A stretch of 64,000 bases of DNA from Fennellomyces sp. T-0311 (lineage: Eukaryota > Mucoromycota > Mucoromycetes > Mucorales > Lichtheimiaceae): contig JALLLT010000028.1 in assembly GCA_025266875.1 (NCBI GenBank), positions 490,061 through 554,060 on the forward strand, written 5' to 3'. Positions 47,401 through 55,999 of this stretch are shown here, one piece after another (within the stretch, counting starts at the first letter, position 1; each line of letters begins with the position of its first letter). The position numbers were made by a program, and so were the translations under genes. Below the pieces are notes generated by a model. It did no database searches. It was not told the origin of the DNA and worked only from the letters and a program-made list of their open reading frames with translations.

Positions 47401-48944
47401 GATTGCTGCTGTTCTTTGCTACCCACTGGACTGGCGTTTGGGATATACTCGTCCGGCATTGTAGGAGGATCTCGGGGAACTCCTGGTCTGTGCCAGCAAT
47501 AAGGAAGATTGCCAATGTAAATACCAAAGTGGTGTTTGATATCATTGCCTATACAGATCTCAGCTTTACCATGTAAGTCAAACACTTCAAATGAATGGTC
47601 GATAGCTTTATCATTGCAGACAATGTGTAGTTTATTGGTAACCCCAAGTCTATCTATCGTTGTGCCTTTGTGTGCCAGAAACACAGTACCCTCCTTTGGT
47701 AGGATATCCCACCCCCATCGCTCACATAACGACTTGGAAACAGTGCTATGAGTCGCTCCAGGATCAAGAAGAGCATACGTACAACGGTTTTCTAGTATGA
47801 TTGGGATGTAATATGAGCGTGTATTCTCAAACGAAAACTCATGTAATGACTGTGTAGACTTACAATCGCTGCATGGCCCAACGGCCAAGTCTAAGTCGCC
47901 CATGACGATATCTAAATCATCATCATCTTCCTTCTTGGCTGGAGGAGGGGCGGAAGCAGGCTCGACGACACGTGACGAGCGAATCGCTCTTGTAACACAT
48001 GAATGTCCATGCTGCCACGGAGCACCACACTTACGGCAGGGATTACCGCGTCCAGAGGTACCAGAAGAAGAGGGCAAGGAAGGACCCGAAACAGGACCTG
48101 AGGGTGTCCCAGAAGTGGAACCAGAAGAAGATGAGTGATGAGCCTTGCGGCTGCGAGCCTTGTTCACACCCTTCTCCAGAGAGAGAGCGAGAGACGAAAT
48201 ACCAGCAATCGATTCCTTTTGGTGAGCCGGCAAACCAGCGCGAGCAGTGTATACCCGGTCTTGAAGGTCGGGCAAGAGAGCGTCAATATACTTGGTTACC
48301 ATTACGAAGTTGTCCGGGGCCTTGGCATCGCGGCGAAGCTTCTCGAATCTTGCTGTAAACAGCGCCACTGTTTCCGACGTACGCATTCGGATGTTCATCA
48401 GCTGATCCGTGAAATCAGCCACACGGTCGGCCTCATTGATATCCAAATCCTCAACCAGGCGAGAGCGAGCAAAGGACCAGGGCTTGTCAGTGTACGGTTC
48501 CAAGTTTACCGCAAACCACGAGCGATGCTCAGGCGAGAGCAACATTGGCAGGAAACGGGGCCACGACTGGTTGACATCCCAGCCATCACCATGGACGACA
48601 TCCTCGAACTTGATAAGGCAATCATCCAAAGTAGGAAAGGCAGGGGCAGACGGCTTCCAAACATAGCCTTCCCACTGAAGACACGGCAAGTTGGACGGAG
48701 CACGGCCAAGACGTTCGGGAGCCACCACAGCAGCAGGAGAGAAAACAGCTTGGGCACCAACGGCGAAAGAGATGGCATCTTGTAGGTCACCCATGCGTCC
48801 TTGAAGTTCTTGGATATTGCCATTCCCAGTACGAACAGCAACAGAGTAATCACGGGTTACACCAGCCAACTCAGATCGTAACTCATCAATGGCTTGGCGA
48901 GCTACCTCGGATGGGGATAAAGTAACGTCAGAGTGAGCAGACAT
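44466..48944 (-). CDS. Chromovirus Gag-Pol polyprotein
   Basis: One uninterrupted frame of 1,492 residues from ATG 48944 (the frame is open a little further upstream but without ATG). Gag ends with a zinc knuckle CRKCGAPWQHGHSC near residue 310. The protease has YALLDPGATHSTVS near 400; the usual D-S/T-G is D-P-G. Reverse transcriptase shows VCDVTAAFNTMPI and TYLDDCIVAS. RNase H shows LATDASSTS, ESRYGTTKRELLAI and VYTDHRALTFL. Integrase has the HHCC finger (HLLGHYGADAI...CPDCQRF) and the DDE residues in HWAIDLGDF, THDWGTEFHN and GNGAVEKAVG. A chromodomain (YLYRVRWKGYDDPKEDTWEP, about 1380-1435) and a basic tail with two KRRR-like clusters end the protein. All domains are present, so it may be active. 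The chromodomain would steer integration toward modified histones. Confidence 0.93.
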   Translation of the reverse strand: MSAHSDVTLSPSEVARQAIDELRSELAGVTRDYSVAVRTGNGNIQELQGRMGDLQDAISFAVGAQAVFSPAAVVAPERLGRAPSNLPCLQWEGYVWKPSAPAFPTLDDCLIKFEDVVHGDGWDVNQSWPRFLPMLLSPEHRSWFAVNLEPYTDKPWSFARSRLVEDLDINEADRVADFTDQLMNIRMRTSETVALFTARFEKLRRDAKAPDNFVMVTKYIDALLPDLQDRVYTARAGLPAHQKESIAGISSLALSLEKGVNKARSRKAHHSSSSGSTSGTPSGPVSGPSLPSSSGTSGRGNPCRKCGAPWQHGHSCVTRAIRSSRVVEPASAPPPAKKEDDDDLDIVMGDLDLAVGPCSDCKSTQSLHEFSFENTRSYYIPIILENRCTYALLDPGATHSTVSKSLCERWGWDILPKEGTVFLAHKGTTIDRLGVTNKLHIVCNDKAIDHSFEVFDLHGKAEICIGNDIKHHFGIYIGNLPYCWHRPGVPRDPPTMPDEYIPNASPVGSKEQQQSFLDALAPYLEANAAIPKDACCTMPEAVVRLPTPAGKVAYRSPYRVADALKPVLRKQLDEWLEAGVIAVSPTYTPFNSGLTCVPKRDPVSGEPIAYRWCMDVRHINVMLDDYNFPMRDIPSIFSSLSGNTVYSVCDVTAAFNTMPIAEEDQFKLGMIVDKTCYIWKRACFGLKILPQQWSALLTKLTHDLPFVQTYLDDCIVASPDLETHKLHVIELVKRLTSVNLTLNRKKCHFAQKCVYLLGFQISSLGVALDPRKVSNVLDWPRPQTGRDVQSFLGLCNFFRSFLPRAAELMHPLDQLRNARSLDGLWTIKHTEAFERLKEALSRAPVLSNVDMNHALHLATDASSTSIGGMLFQVINNQYRYIGFVARALTSSESRYGTTKRELLAIVYCLQKWRQWLWGSRKPFTVYTDHRALTFLHTQPVANQMIINWYDVIGDYSFRVAHIPGIQNLLPDYLSRLFSHPLEENNKDKDPATLGNAPSSTDTQSPALRMSQVTNTVDMITPPVEARAGLLEEAHLLGHYGADAIVNALHDDGLHWTNIRKDALNTVAKCPDCQRFNIGKHGYHPLQHVKADRPGDHWAIDLGDFNVVSDSGNAFLLVMLDIFTRFVVLRAIPDKTAPTIARTLVDVFSLLGYPKVLTHDWGTEFHNSLCKLLAKSSGYELRLSSKYHPRGNGAVEKAVGIAKQTIIKRLQGKNTEWDLFVASSQLSMNCRHTKLHGSRPFSVMLGRKPNGFQDYTGVQLGSASSSSKDVKALMQHIEDWENMVIPAISARMDAVRAIEKSKFDSQNRIIDGFPIGSKVMIKNIARAAKTDPRYVGPYTVYGITKGGSYVLSDTTGELLSRNVPPSHIKQISPDSIVQSEDTYEILAVVDHKLDSNNQYLYRVRWKGYDDPKEDTWEPTDHFNSLDLIQQYWSRRATAPTTNNKRRRAEGTSTKTRANSFSTTSAHSRIETRSSKRRRVAAANTASSKKSKRA

Positions 48945-49007
48945 GGTAAGATAAAGGTAAGAGTAAAATAAATTGAGAGTAGAGTTCGATAGAAACGTCA
49001 AAAAAAA

Positions 49008-49411
49008 TGTGGTATCGTTTAAACGAGGAAAGGCTTTCGAATGACGAGACCAAAATAAGATAATGTTTTATTGAGGAAAACTGCTCTCTATTTATACTGT
49101 TGATGAGTTCGGGACGAAGAAGGCGAATGCTTTGTCTAATAAGCCTGTGATCCATGTTATTGCCGACTTTCATATGATCTTGCCTTATAGATGAAGGAGC
49201 CGAAGAACATATGGAACCAAGTTAAAGGAGTTGCCTTACGATCGGTAAACCCGAATCAAGGTTGCACATAAGAGCAATGCAATGGTTGCACATAAGAGCA
49301 AATAAGGCAATCGATAACTGTACGGTTGTTGATGTCGTAATGACAGCGGATATAGCATAATGAAGGAAAAGCATGTAACCATGGAAGATAGTGTATGTCG
49401 GGAATACGACA
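49008..49411 (-). repeat. 5' LTR of the chromovirus
   Basis: Same length and sequence as the 3' LTR apart from one transition. It is followed on the plus strand by the target duplication GAGCT and the first codons of the interrupted DDE transposase. Confidence 0.93.
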
Positions 49412-49445
49412 GAGCTGCAGCAGCTTTTCCTTTTCTCTTTGGCAT
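49412..49445 (-). pseudogene. First codons of the split DDE transposase
   Basis: ATG at 49445 begins MPKRKGKAAAA, a basic start. Removing the chromovirus and one duplication joins it in frame to HKRQRTVDGKYTSTAQ at 43873-43924. It shows that the retrotransposon landed in coding sequence. Confidence 0.6.
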
Positions 49446-49642
49446 AGTGATAGTGAATGGAAATGAAGAAAGCAACGAACATGGTATAAAAAAGCAGATG
49501 TATTATTGGGTCACCCAGAGATATTGTGTAACGTAGCTGACATTTTTGTTACACAAGCGACGGAGCTGCGTTTAAATTGTAACATTTTAACCCTTTCCCC
49601 TGCCAAAACTCCCTTCAAGTTGTCAACTTCAAATGCTATCTA

Positions 49643-50986
49643 CTAGGGCTCTAAACGGGCCATGTCTTTTGCCCGAACCCAAAATTACAAGAGCCCAAAT
49701 TAAAGTGGCCCGCCCGATGAAATCAACAATATAAACGATCTTAATGCAGCAATGACTAATGTAGAAGTGAAATGGGGTTCTGCCTTGTGTTATCGTATAT
49801 AAGGTTTGGGCAAAAGTCATCTTTATTGTATTAGATCATGTAATCGCTATCTTGCACACACTTTTTTGAAACAGCAGAACTTCTGCAAGCAACAAAGGAA
49901 GACCAAGAAGTACAAAAAGCCAAAGCGACACAGTGAGACAAACCAGCAATTCGACATCGCAAATGGCGTAGGAATGCATTCTGCTTTGCATTTTTTCAGC
50001 AACGTTTTTTCTCTCGATGCCCATCAAATGGAATTCAGGTCGACCATATTGCTTCAGAACGAATTTTTAATCACCACATACAGTACTACTCGACCATATT
50101 TATTTTCCATACAACTGAATTTTACCATATGACTCAGCTTTGTTTTACCGGCACTCCATTCCATTTCGACATTGTGCATCCCAATCAAAAAAGGGTGGCT
50201 GCGTACATACTGTAATGGTGCATACACAGCCACCCTTATTGTTTTTCAAATAGGTACACTTTTTCAAGCGCACTACTCAAGATGAAGAAGGATGCTTGTC
50301 GTAGCTCTTTTTTCTTTATCCAATGGTTTTCTGCGAAGCACCACCTTTAGTAAGCCAAAGGTTGGTTTTTTTCGGTAATAAAGCATCTGTATGGTCAAGG
50401 CACTTTTCAATCACTATTGTTGTCCTTTTTTTTTGTGTAATAAAGCTATCATTATACTGATCCACTTTATCACCGCGTTTTACTTCTGCTTACACAATGC
50501 CAGCTGGAAATTATCTTTGCTTGAACACATAGCCCTTTCACACTAATACCGATCCTATCCAAGTTCTAAGACATTTGCGGATTAGCGTGCTGCAGGCAGT
50601 TTGAATAGTGCTAATTGACGTAGCAGCCTTTCATTGTCGCAACTTGGCCCATCAACACCAATCATTGTGTAACCGGATCATTGTAGAAACTGCTCAACCT
50701 TTTGACAAATCTTTCCATATTAAAGATGTATACTTAGTTGATTAATCTTTATTTGCAATACACGGTTTTGATAGAATCAAATTACATATATAACAAGGGC
50801 CATTTAGATGGACGTTTCATAAAGAAAATACATATGCTTCACATTTGGGCACTCGGTCGGGCCGCTATATAGGACCGTGCCCGTTCAGGCACCCACCTTC
50901 ATACAGCTTTCCTGGCCCGATGCCCGAAAATGCCGGGCCAAAACGGGCGGTCCACAGGCCTGCCCGCCCGTATTTAGAGCCCTAGA
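49643..50986. mobile_element. hAT-like non-autonomous element, 1.34 kb
   Basis: The left end CTAGGGCTCTAAACGGGCC and the right end (reverse complement) CTAGGGCTCTAAATACGGGC share 13 terminal bases, followed by GC-rich GGGCC/CCCG clusters; such ends are typical of hAT elements. The interior is AT-rich with no transposase. A hairpin (GGGTGGCTG...CAGCCACCC, about 50191-50237) lies inside. No 8-bp duplication is seen: the left flank is CTATCTAC, the right flank GACGAGAC. The right end abuts a truncated LTR. Confidence 0.65.
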
Positions 50987-51337
50987 CGAGACCAAAAATA
51001 AGATCATGTTTTATTGAGGAAAACTACTCTCTATTTATAATGATGATGAGTCGGGACGGAGAAGATGAATACTTTTGTCTAATAGTCCAAAGATCCATGT
51101 TATCGCCGAGTCTCTAATGACCTTGCCGTCTAATGTTAATGAGGCCGAAGGTCATACAGAGCCTTAGTTAACGGAGTTGCCCTGCATGATTGGTAAAGCC
51201 GGATCAAGGTTGCACATGCAAGCGAATAAGGCAATCGATAACTGTATGGTTGTTGATGTCTCAATAACAACGGATATAAACAAGGACTAAGGAAAAGCAT
51301 GTAACCATGGATGATGGTGTATGTCAGGAATATGACA
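50987..51337 (+). mobile_element. Truncated LTR, chromovirus subfamily B
   Basis: It starts abruptly with ACGAGACC at the hAT-like end and lacks the first 30 or so bases of the LTR. It ends TATGACA. It is nearly identical to the solo LTR at 40293-40680, with only scattered differences, so both are of similar age. It cuts the reverse transcriptase frame of a DIRS-like element. Confidence 0.8.
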
Positions 51338-52875
51338 ATGAGCTGTACGACATACTGCAAGGTCTCCATCTTGAAGTGAGGAGGAGTGAGGAACCAGTTC
51401 AGCGCTTTCAGATTGAACACCAGCCTGAAACCCCTGTTGCATTTCAGAATGACGAACATCGAGCTGCAAAATCCGAGACCCAGAGGTGCTGGTTCGATTG
51501 CGCGTTTGTGCAAGAGGTCGGCGATTTCCTGGCGGAGCAGGGCTCTCTGCTGTGGTGATTGAGCCTGGATTTCGCGGTATTGGGTCGTCAAGGGAGGAAG
51601 GCGGGAGAAGTGTAGTTTGATCCCCTCCTTGACGACGGAGTGTATCCATTGGCTGTCGGTAAGGCGGAGCCAGGCACGCCAGAAGCGGTGGATGCGGCCA
51701 CCTACTGGCGGGTGTGCAGTGTGTGGTGGTTTGTATTGCGCGGGAGCTGAGGATTGGTGTGGTTCTGATGAGTGGAGTTGTTGTTCTGATGAAATGAGGT
51801 GTTCGAGTGCTGAGGTTGCTGACGTTGAAAGGTGAAACTGGGATGCCTGCCATCTTGTGGTATCCGAGGTACTAGCTAGTCGGTACTACCGGGTAAACGT
51901 ATGACGGTACCTGAATAATACATTAACAGCCTTCCAGCTTGACTAGATCTTCCAAGAAGTCTAGAAACATTGCCATGTCGGCTATACGATATGGCATCCT
52001 CCCGACCATGGCTATTTGATTATGAGTTTTATCTCGAGCAATATAAATAGAGAGAACCATTAACATAATAAAGACATATTCGATTCTCACAGAACTTACT
52101 GTTTTTCTCGATCTATTCTCTCTCACCACACATCTTCTGACGGGCTAGTCCGAAAAAACGATAAAGAAGATGATGCGAGTCGATGTGTATGAGAGCGAGA
52201 GCCCCGAGCCTCCCGTAGCATCTTCTGCATGGTTGTCAGATTACTAACAGTGTCCTTGAAAGCCTCGGCAGGCATGGTGTAGTCCTTCTCGGGACCTGGT
52301 GTGCAAAAGCCAGGGTTTATAGCGCGCAGAGCCAATTGGTTGCGCTGGTAATTCACCATACCAGCGGTGTTGAGAATCAAGGTGCATATGTCGTGGATGG
52401 TCAAGAAAATTCGATCTCGGTGGTCAGAGGGCAGCAACGGAAGGAGCATATGCTCAAGTACATCCAAAGGACAAATGATCCCAGAGAGGGCATACTGTAA
52501 CTGCCGTAACATGGTGTCTTCAGCCTTTTGACCCGGGCAAAACAGACGCTCTGCTTGAGGAATGGCAGCAGGAGGAGCATACTTGAGCGAACGAATTGGT
52601 GGGTACTTTTTGATGATCGTTCAGTGCTCTTTCTCAGTCAGTGAGCTGGAAAACAACGTCTGGTCCAGCATTGGCATCAAGCTGGCTAGCTCGCCATCTG
52701 GTTGCCAGTCAAACGATGGACAGACAGGCAGGTCATGTGGAATTGACAGATTGTTAACCACGTGTGAAGTATCATCCATGTGCATCCGCACAAGTTCATC
52801 AATCATCTGCTGTTGATGGGCGATTTGGTCCAGGAGCCTCTGAACATCCACCGCAGGTGAAGTTTGATTATCCAT
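51338..52875 (-). pseudogene. DIRS-like retrotransposon fragment (gag and start of RT)
   Basis: From ATG 52875: MDNQTSPAVDVQRLLDQIAH with a glutamine-rich helix, PTFDWQ-like motifs, then LRQLQYALSGIICPLDVLEHM and a second Gag-like domain. The Gag tail is Q/N/H-rich. In another frame the pol part reads VGGRIHRFWRAWLRLTDSQW, LLRQEIADLLHKRAIEP and FNLKALNWFLTPPHFKMETL, the reverse transcriptase start typical of DIRS/Ngaro elements. An in-frame TGA (52621-52623) interrupts gag, a 275-bp solo LTR splits it (51856-52130) and an LTR truncates pol at 51337. The tyrosine recombinase part is absent. Confidence 0.65.
51856..52130 (+). mobile_element. Solo LTR, 275 bp, 5-bp duplication CATCT
   Basis: It begins TGTGGTATCCGAGGTACTAG and ends CTCTCTCACCACA, flanked by CATCT (51851-51855 and 52131-52135). 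It carries a TATAAATAGAG box and AATAAAGACA polyadenylation-like signal. It is a different family from the chromovirus LTR. Its removal restores the gag frame SPSE-DGRHPSFTFQ, confirming the insertion. Confidence 0.82.
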
Positions 52876-53347
52876 GTTATTGATCAATAGTTGGGGCACG
52901 CGGTTTTGACTGGCGAAGTGAAGGAAAAATGATCAAAGAACTTATTGTTGTCAAGACTTTGTAGTCTTTTATAGAAATATTTAAACTCAAAAATTTATTT
53001 TTTACTTTTAAAAACATTCGCGAATAAAGGAGAAATCATGATCACAGCACTCTGCAGTTCAGGTTTGTTCAGTCCTCCAGACTGAACTCACAATTCTGAT
53101 ATCGTAACCATATTTGGGCATCATTTTGCAGCATTAATTGGGTGCTCACAAGGTGGCAATTAAGACCGCTGAGAATCAATTTTGATATACCATATAAGGT
53201 CTATGCACCTTATATGGCATAACAAAAAAAAACCATCCTGATACGATTTTTTTTAGCATTTGTCTTAATTTAGAAATACTATAGTGACCTATACACGCAC
53301 AATCGCGAATAAAGATACTTTTTACTGTTTGCAATTTTACCCAACAA

Positions 53348-54415
53348 ATGCCACACCTGCCGAGAAACATTTTGCCAGAAATGGGTATGATGAGCTTCAA
53401 TGAAGCCATCCAGCCCTCCTCTGAACCGGAATCGCCTGCCTTGCATACTCCTATCACTTCCTCTGTCACAGGAACTGAAACCCGCAAGCAAACGCCTGAG
53501 GTGCCAAGTGAAATGCCCGAAATCCCATATGATTTTGGGCCAATTGATGAAAATGTCAGCATCCATTGGAACTGCACGATGTACCAAGCGCTGCTCGACG
53601 TGATGGCCGATCATATAGAGTACTTTATAAGACCCAGTCCCACCATCTCTGCCACGCAACGTTGGGAGAACGTGTATCAGGACTTTAAGCTGACCATCAT
53701 AGCTACTAGCAGAGAATACCCAGAGGATCTGCATTACTTTCTCAGTTTTGTTGAAAACATTAACCCAGGAAAGATAGAAAACAAGTGGGGCGCCATCAAA
53801 GGCACCTATACCTTGATCTGTAACTATCTTGGATTGACAGGCGTTGGCGGCACAGATCCCCGCAACAACTGGGAATATTATAACAAAGTAGGTCAGATTC
53901 TGGAAAACGATCCATCGATCCACCTGCAGATTGTCCTTGAGTCGATGGATGCGGGGAATACTGGCTTCAGTACTCTGATGCACCTTGTCAGAGATGCGAC
54001 GGTGCAACCTGATGAGGAAACTCAATCAGGGAGCCCTTTTCTTGAGTGGTCTATGACACCCACAACAATGATAGCAGCAATCTCGACACCAGCGCCAACA
54101 CAGGCAGCGGCACCTCCACCTGCACCCGCAACAGCCTCAGCTCAGCCAGGAATTGGGCATGGTTGTCGTGCTGTTTTGGACATCGATGGAGTTCGTCAAA
54201 CCCTCGAGCGATCGAACGATGAGTTTCATAGCATGACCCTGTCTGCTATGGATGCTTTGCGCGCGGGTTTGTGTGAGGATCTTGCAGACGTTCGTCTCAA
54301 GAGGAAGCATGACTTGCAGGAGCACGAGTTGAGGGTGCTACTGTTGTATCCACAACATGATTATGGCTTATGCATCATTTACCCTTGTTTGCTTATTGAC
54401 AACGGGTTACTTTAA
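53348..54415 (+). CDS. Myb/SANT-like Harbinger accessory protein
   Basis: In PIF/Harbinger elements the Myb-like protein binds the ends and carries the transposase into the nucleus. The single-exon frame from ATG 53348 gives 355 residues. The Myb/SANT-like domain covers about residues 75-200: WNCTMYQALLDVMADHIEYF, TQRWENVYQDFKLTIIATS, KIENKWGAIKGTYTLICNYL, GVGGTDPRNNW. A T/P/A-rich linker follows, then a helix ending KRKHDLQEHELR. The true C-terminus may instead splice from about 54336 to an exon at 54658 (LRRRRLEGIAIERRHIEN... LLALGEALVRVAGGY), a better coiled-coil ending than the read-through LLLYPQHDYG. The gene seems intact. Confidence 0.7.
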   Translation: MPHLPRNILPEMGMMSFNEAIQPSSEPESPALHTPITSSVTGTETRKQTPEVPSEMPEIPYDFGPIDENVSIHWNCTMYQALLDVMADHIEYFIRPSPTISATQRWENVYQDFKLTIIATSREYPEDLHYFLSFVENINPGKIENKWGAIKGTYTLICNYLGLTGVGGTDPRNNWEYYNKVGQILENDPSIHLQIVLESMDAGNTGFSTLMHLVRDATVQPDEETQSGSPFLEWSMTPTTMIAAISTPAPTQAAAPPPAPATASAQPGIGHGCRAVLDIDGVRQTLERSNDEFHSMTLSAMDALRAGLCEDLADVRLKRKHDLQEHELRVLLLYPQHDYGLCIIYPCLLIDNGLL

Positions 54416-54874
54416 TTTTCCGATCTACAGCCACATCCCTGTCTTGACATGCGTTCATCGTAATAACCTTGCCTATCTTAGTGAAACTCACATAACTCTG
54501 GTTACCACAGCGGTTCATGTGCCTTACAACCATGTCAATGGTCCAACCTCTCGAGAATAAGCTTTTATTATTTAAAGTGATGATTCAACATATGAAATAA
54601 ATCAGTCATTACTTGAGTCTCGTCACTTACCTGCCTTCTACTATTGTTGAATATCACAGCTACGACGGCGTCGCCTGGAAGGAATTGCGATCGAGCGCCG
54701 CCATATAGAGAACCAGCATTCGGTTAATCGACTTTTGGCTCTCGGTGAAGCGTTGGTTCGTGTGGCCGGTGGCTACGTAGATGAAGTAGATGAGCAGACA
54801 TGTAATGGTGTGTCCATTACAGACGTTATCCAACCTGCAACCTGGTTGATCGCCATGCAGTATCCATATACCGT

Positions 54875-55368
54875 TGTTGTAAAAGGAAATTGTTTGTGTA
54901 AGGTAATTCTGTATGAAACAGGGTCCACAAAGTAGGTTGAAATATAGAGAAATAGAAAAGGTGAGTTAACAAAATACAGATATAAGCTCCTGTCTTGGGC
55001 TTTGAAAGGTATGATCAAGATAATTGAGGTCAAGTTAACTGCTTTATTTCATTTGATTCAACAAGGGTATTTATATGTTTCTGTGGATATGCTGACTGTG
55101 GATACATCGGGCTATGCCGGAGGTAAAAGGTGGGTTAGATAGGAATTACAACTAGCAAGAGATCCGAGTGCGGAAGAAGATAAACGAAAGTGCAGATGCA
55201 CCATATAATAGAATAGGTCGGTAGCTTGGGAAGATCAGAACGAGAAAAAGGAGATACATCAAGTGCAGATGCACCATATAGTTGAATGAAGGTCAATACA
55301 AAGGTCAAGTGTGTGCCACAAAAGGGGAAGGTAGCATAAACGAAGAGGGGCCGAGAAATTTCGTTACA
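54875..55368 (-). mobile_element. Solo LTR, family 1, 4-bp duplication
   Basis: On the minus strand it runs TGTAACGAAATTTCTCGGCC to CCTTTTACAACA (494 bp). CCGT/ACGG flanks both sides (54871-54874, 55369-55372). It is the second copy of the LTR at 6931-7494, inverted and with one fewer internal 70-bp unit. It lies between the two genes of Harbinger copy 2. Confidence 0.85.
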
Positions 55369-55372
55369 CCGT

Positions 55373-55999
55373 ATTGATAGACGTAGCATGCGACAACTCA
55401 TATGGCGCATGGTTGGATAAGGATATTAGGATTACGTATAGCTTAGATGGAATTTGTAGATTGTAGATCATAGACGCCTTAGCTATTACCCCTAATATCT
55501 GACGTATATATAAAGCAGGATTCCTGGATACAGGAATCCTCATCGTTTATACTCTCATATAACGGTTCCACCTTCGGGTCTCACTGATAACATTGTCTGA
55601 CCTACAGCAACGCACTCGATTGTAAGTATACTGTGGTCTGCACTGTTACAAGACATCTGATGACAATTAAGCTATCAATAAACCTTATCGTAATGTCATA
55701 TGCTAGGTATATAGACAGGTAGTGAAGATAGCATCTTGGACTTAGCTAGTAGTTTAGTGAAAATTATAAGTATGGTAGAATATTTCAGTTGCTGTGAATG
55801 TATCAAGTTCGTCAGAGTTTTTGAGTGAGCATTGAATAATAATATACTACAGTATTCTTCCTTGGATAATAGCCGTTAGGAGTTAATGAAGCGACCAGAT
55901 GGGGAGATAACAAGATGAGTTCACTAAAAGTAAATGTAACAGTAATAACCTCTTTAGTCCTTGTGTGAGTCTTAACATATTCCATAGATTACCGTAATA
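55373..55999. other. Harbinger interior spacer
   Basis: Non-coding part of Harbinger copy 2 between the solo LTR and the transposase stop. It includes TATATATAAAG followed by a hairpin AGGATTCCTG...CAGGAATCCT (about 55513-55550), possibly a promoter-like or LTR-like relic. Confidence 0.35.

Larger units (their letters stand above)
43925..49411 (-). mobile_element. Full-length Ty3 chromovirus, 5,487 bp
   Basis: Two 404-bp LTRs (43925-44328, 49008-49411) differ at one base that I could see. GAGCT is duplicated at both ends (43920-43924, 49412-49416). One open frame encodes Gag-Pol on the minus strand. A polypurine tract (GGAGGGGGGCAA, minus strand, about 44329-44340) borders the 3' LTR. Just inside the 5' LTR the sequence is T-rich with no obvious TGG start of a tRNA-type primer site, so self-priming as in Tf1 is possible. 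It is inserted in the first exon of a DDE transposase gene. Confidence 0.93.

Noticed and set aside
49806..50132. Open frame inside the hAT-like element as a transposase
   Set aside because: Too short, AT-rich and lacks hAT motifs.
51287..51853. Proline/threonine-rich minus-strand frame as a separate gene
   Set aside because: It overlaps the reverse transcriptase frame of the DIRS-like relic and continues the gag tail; part of the same element.
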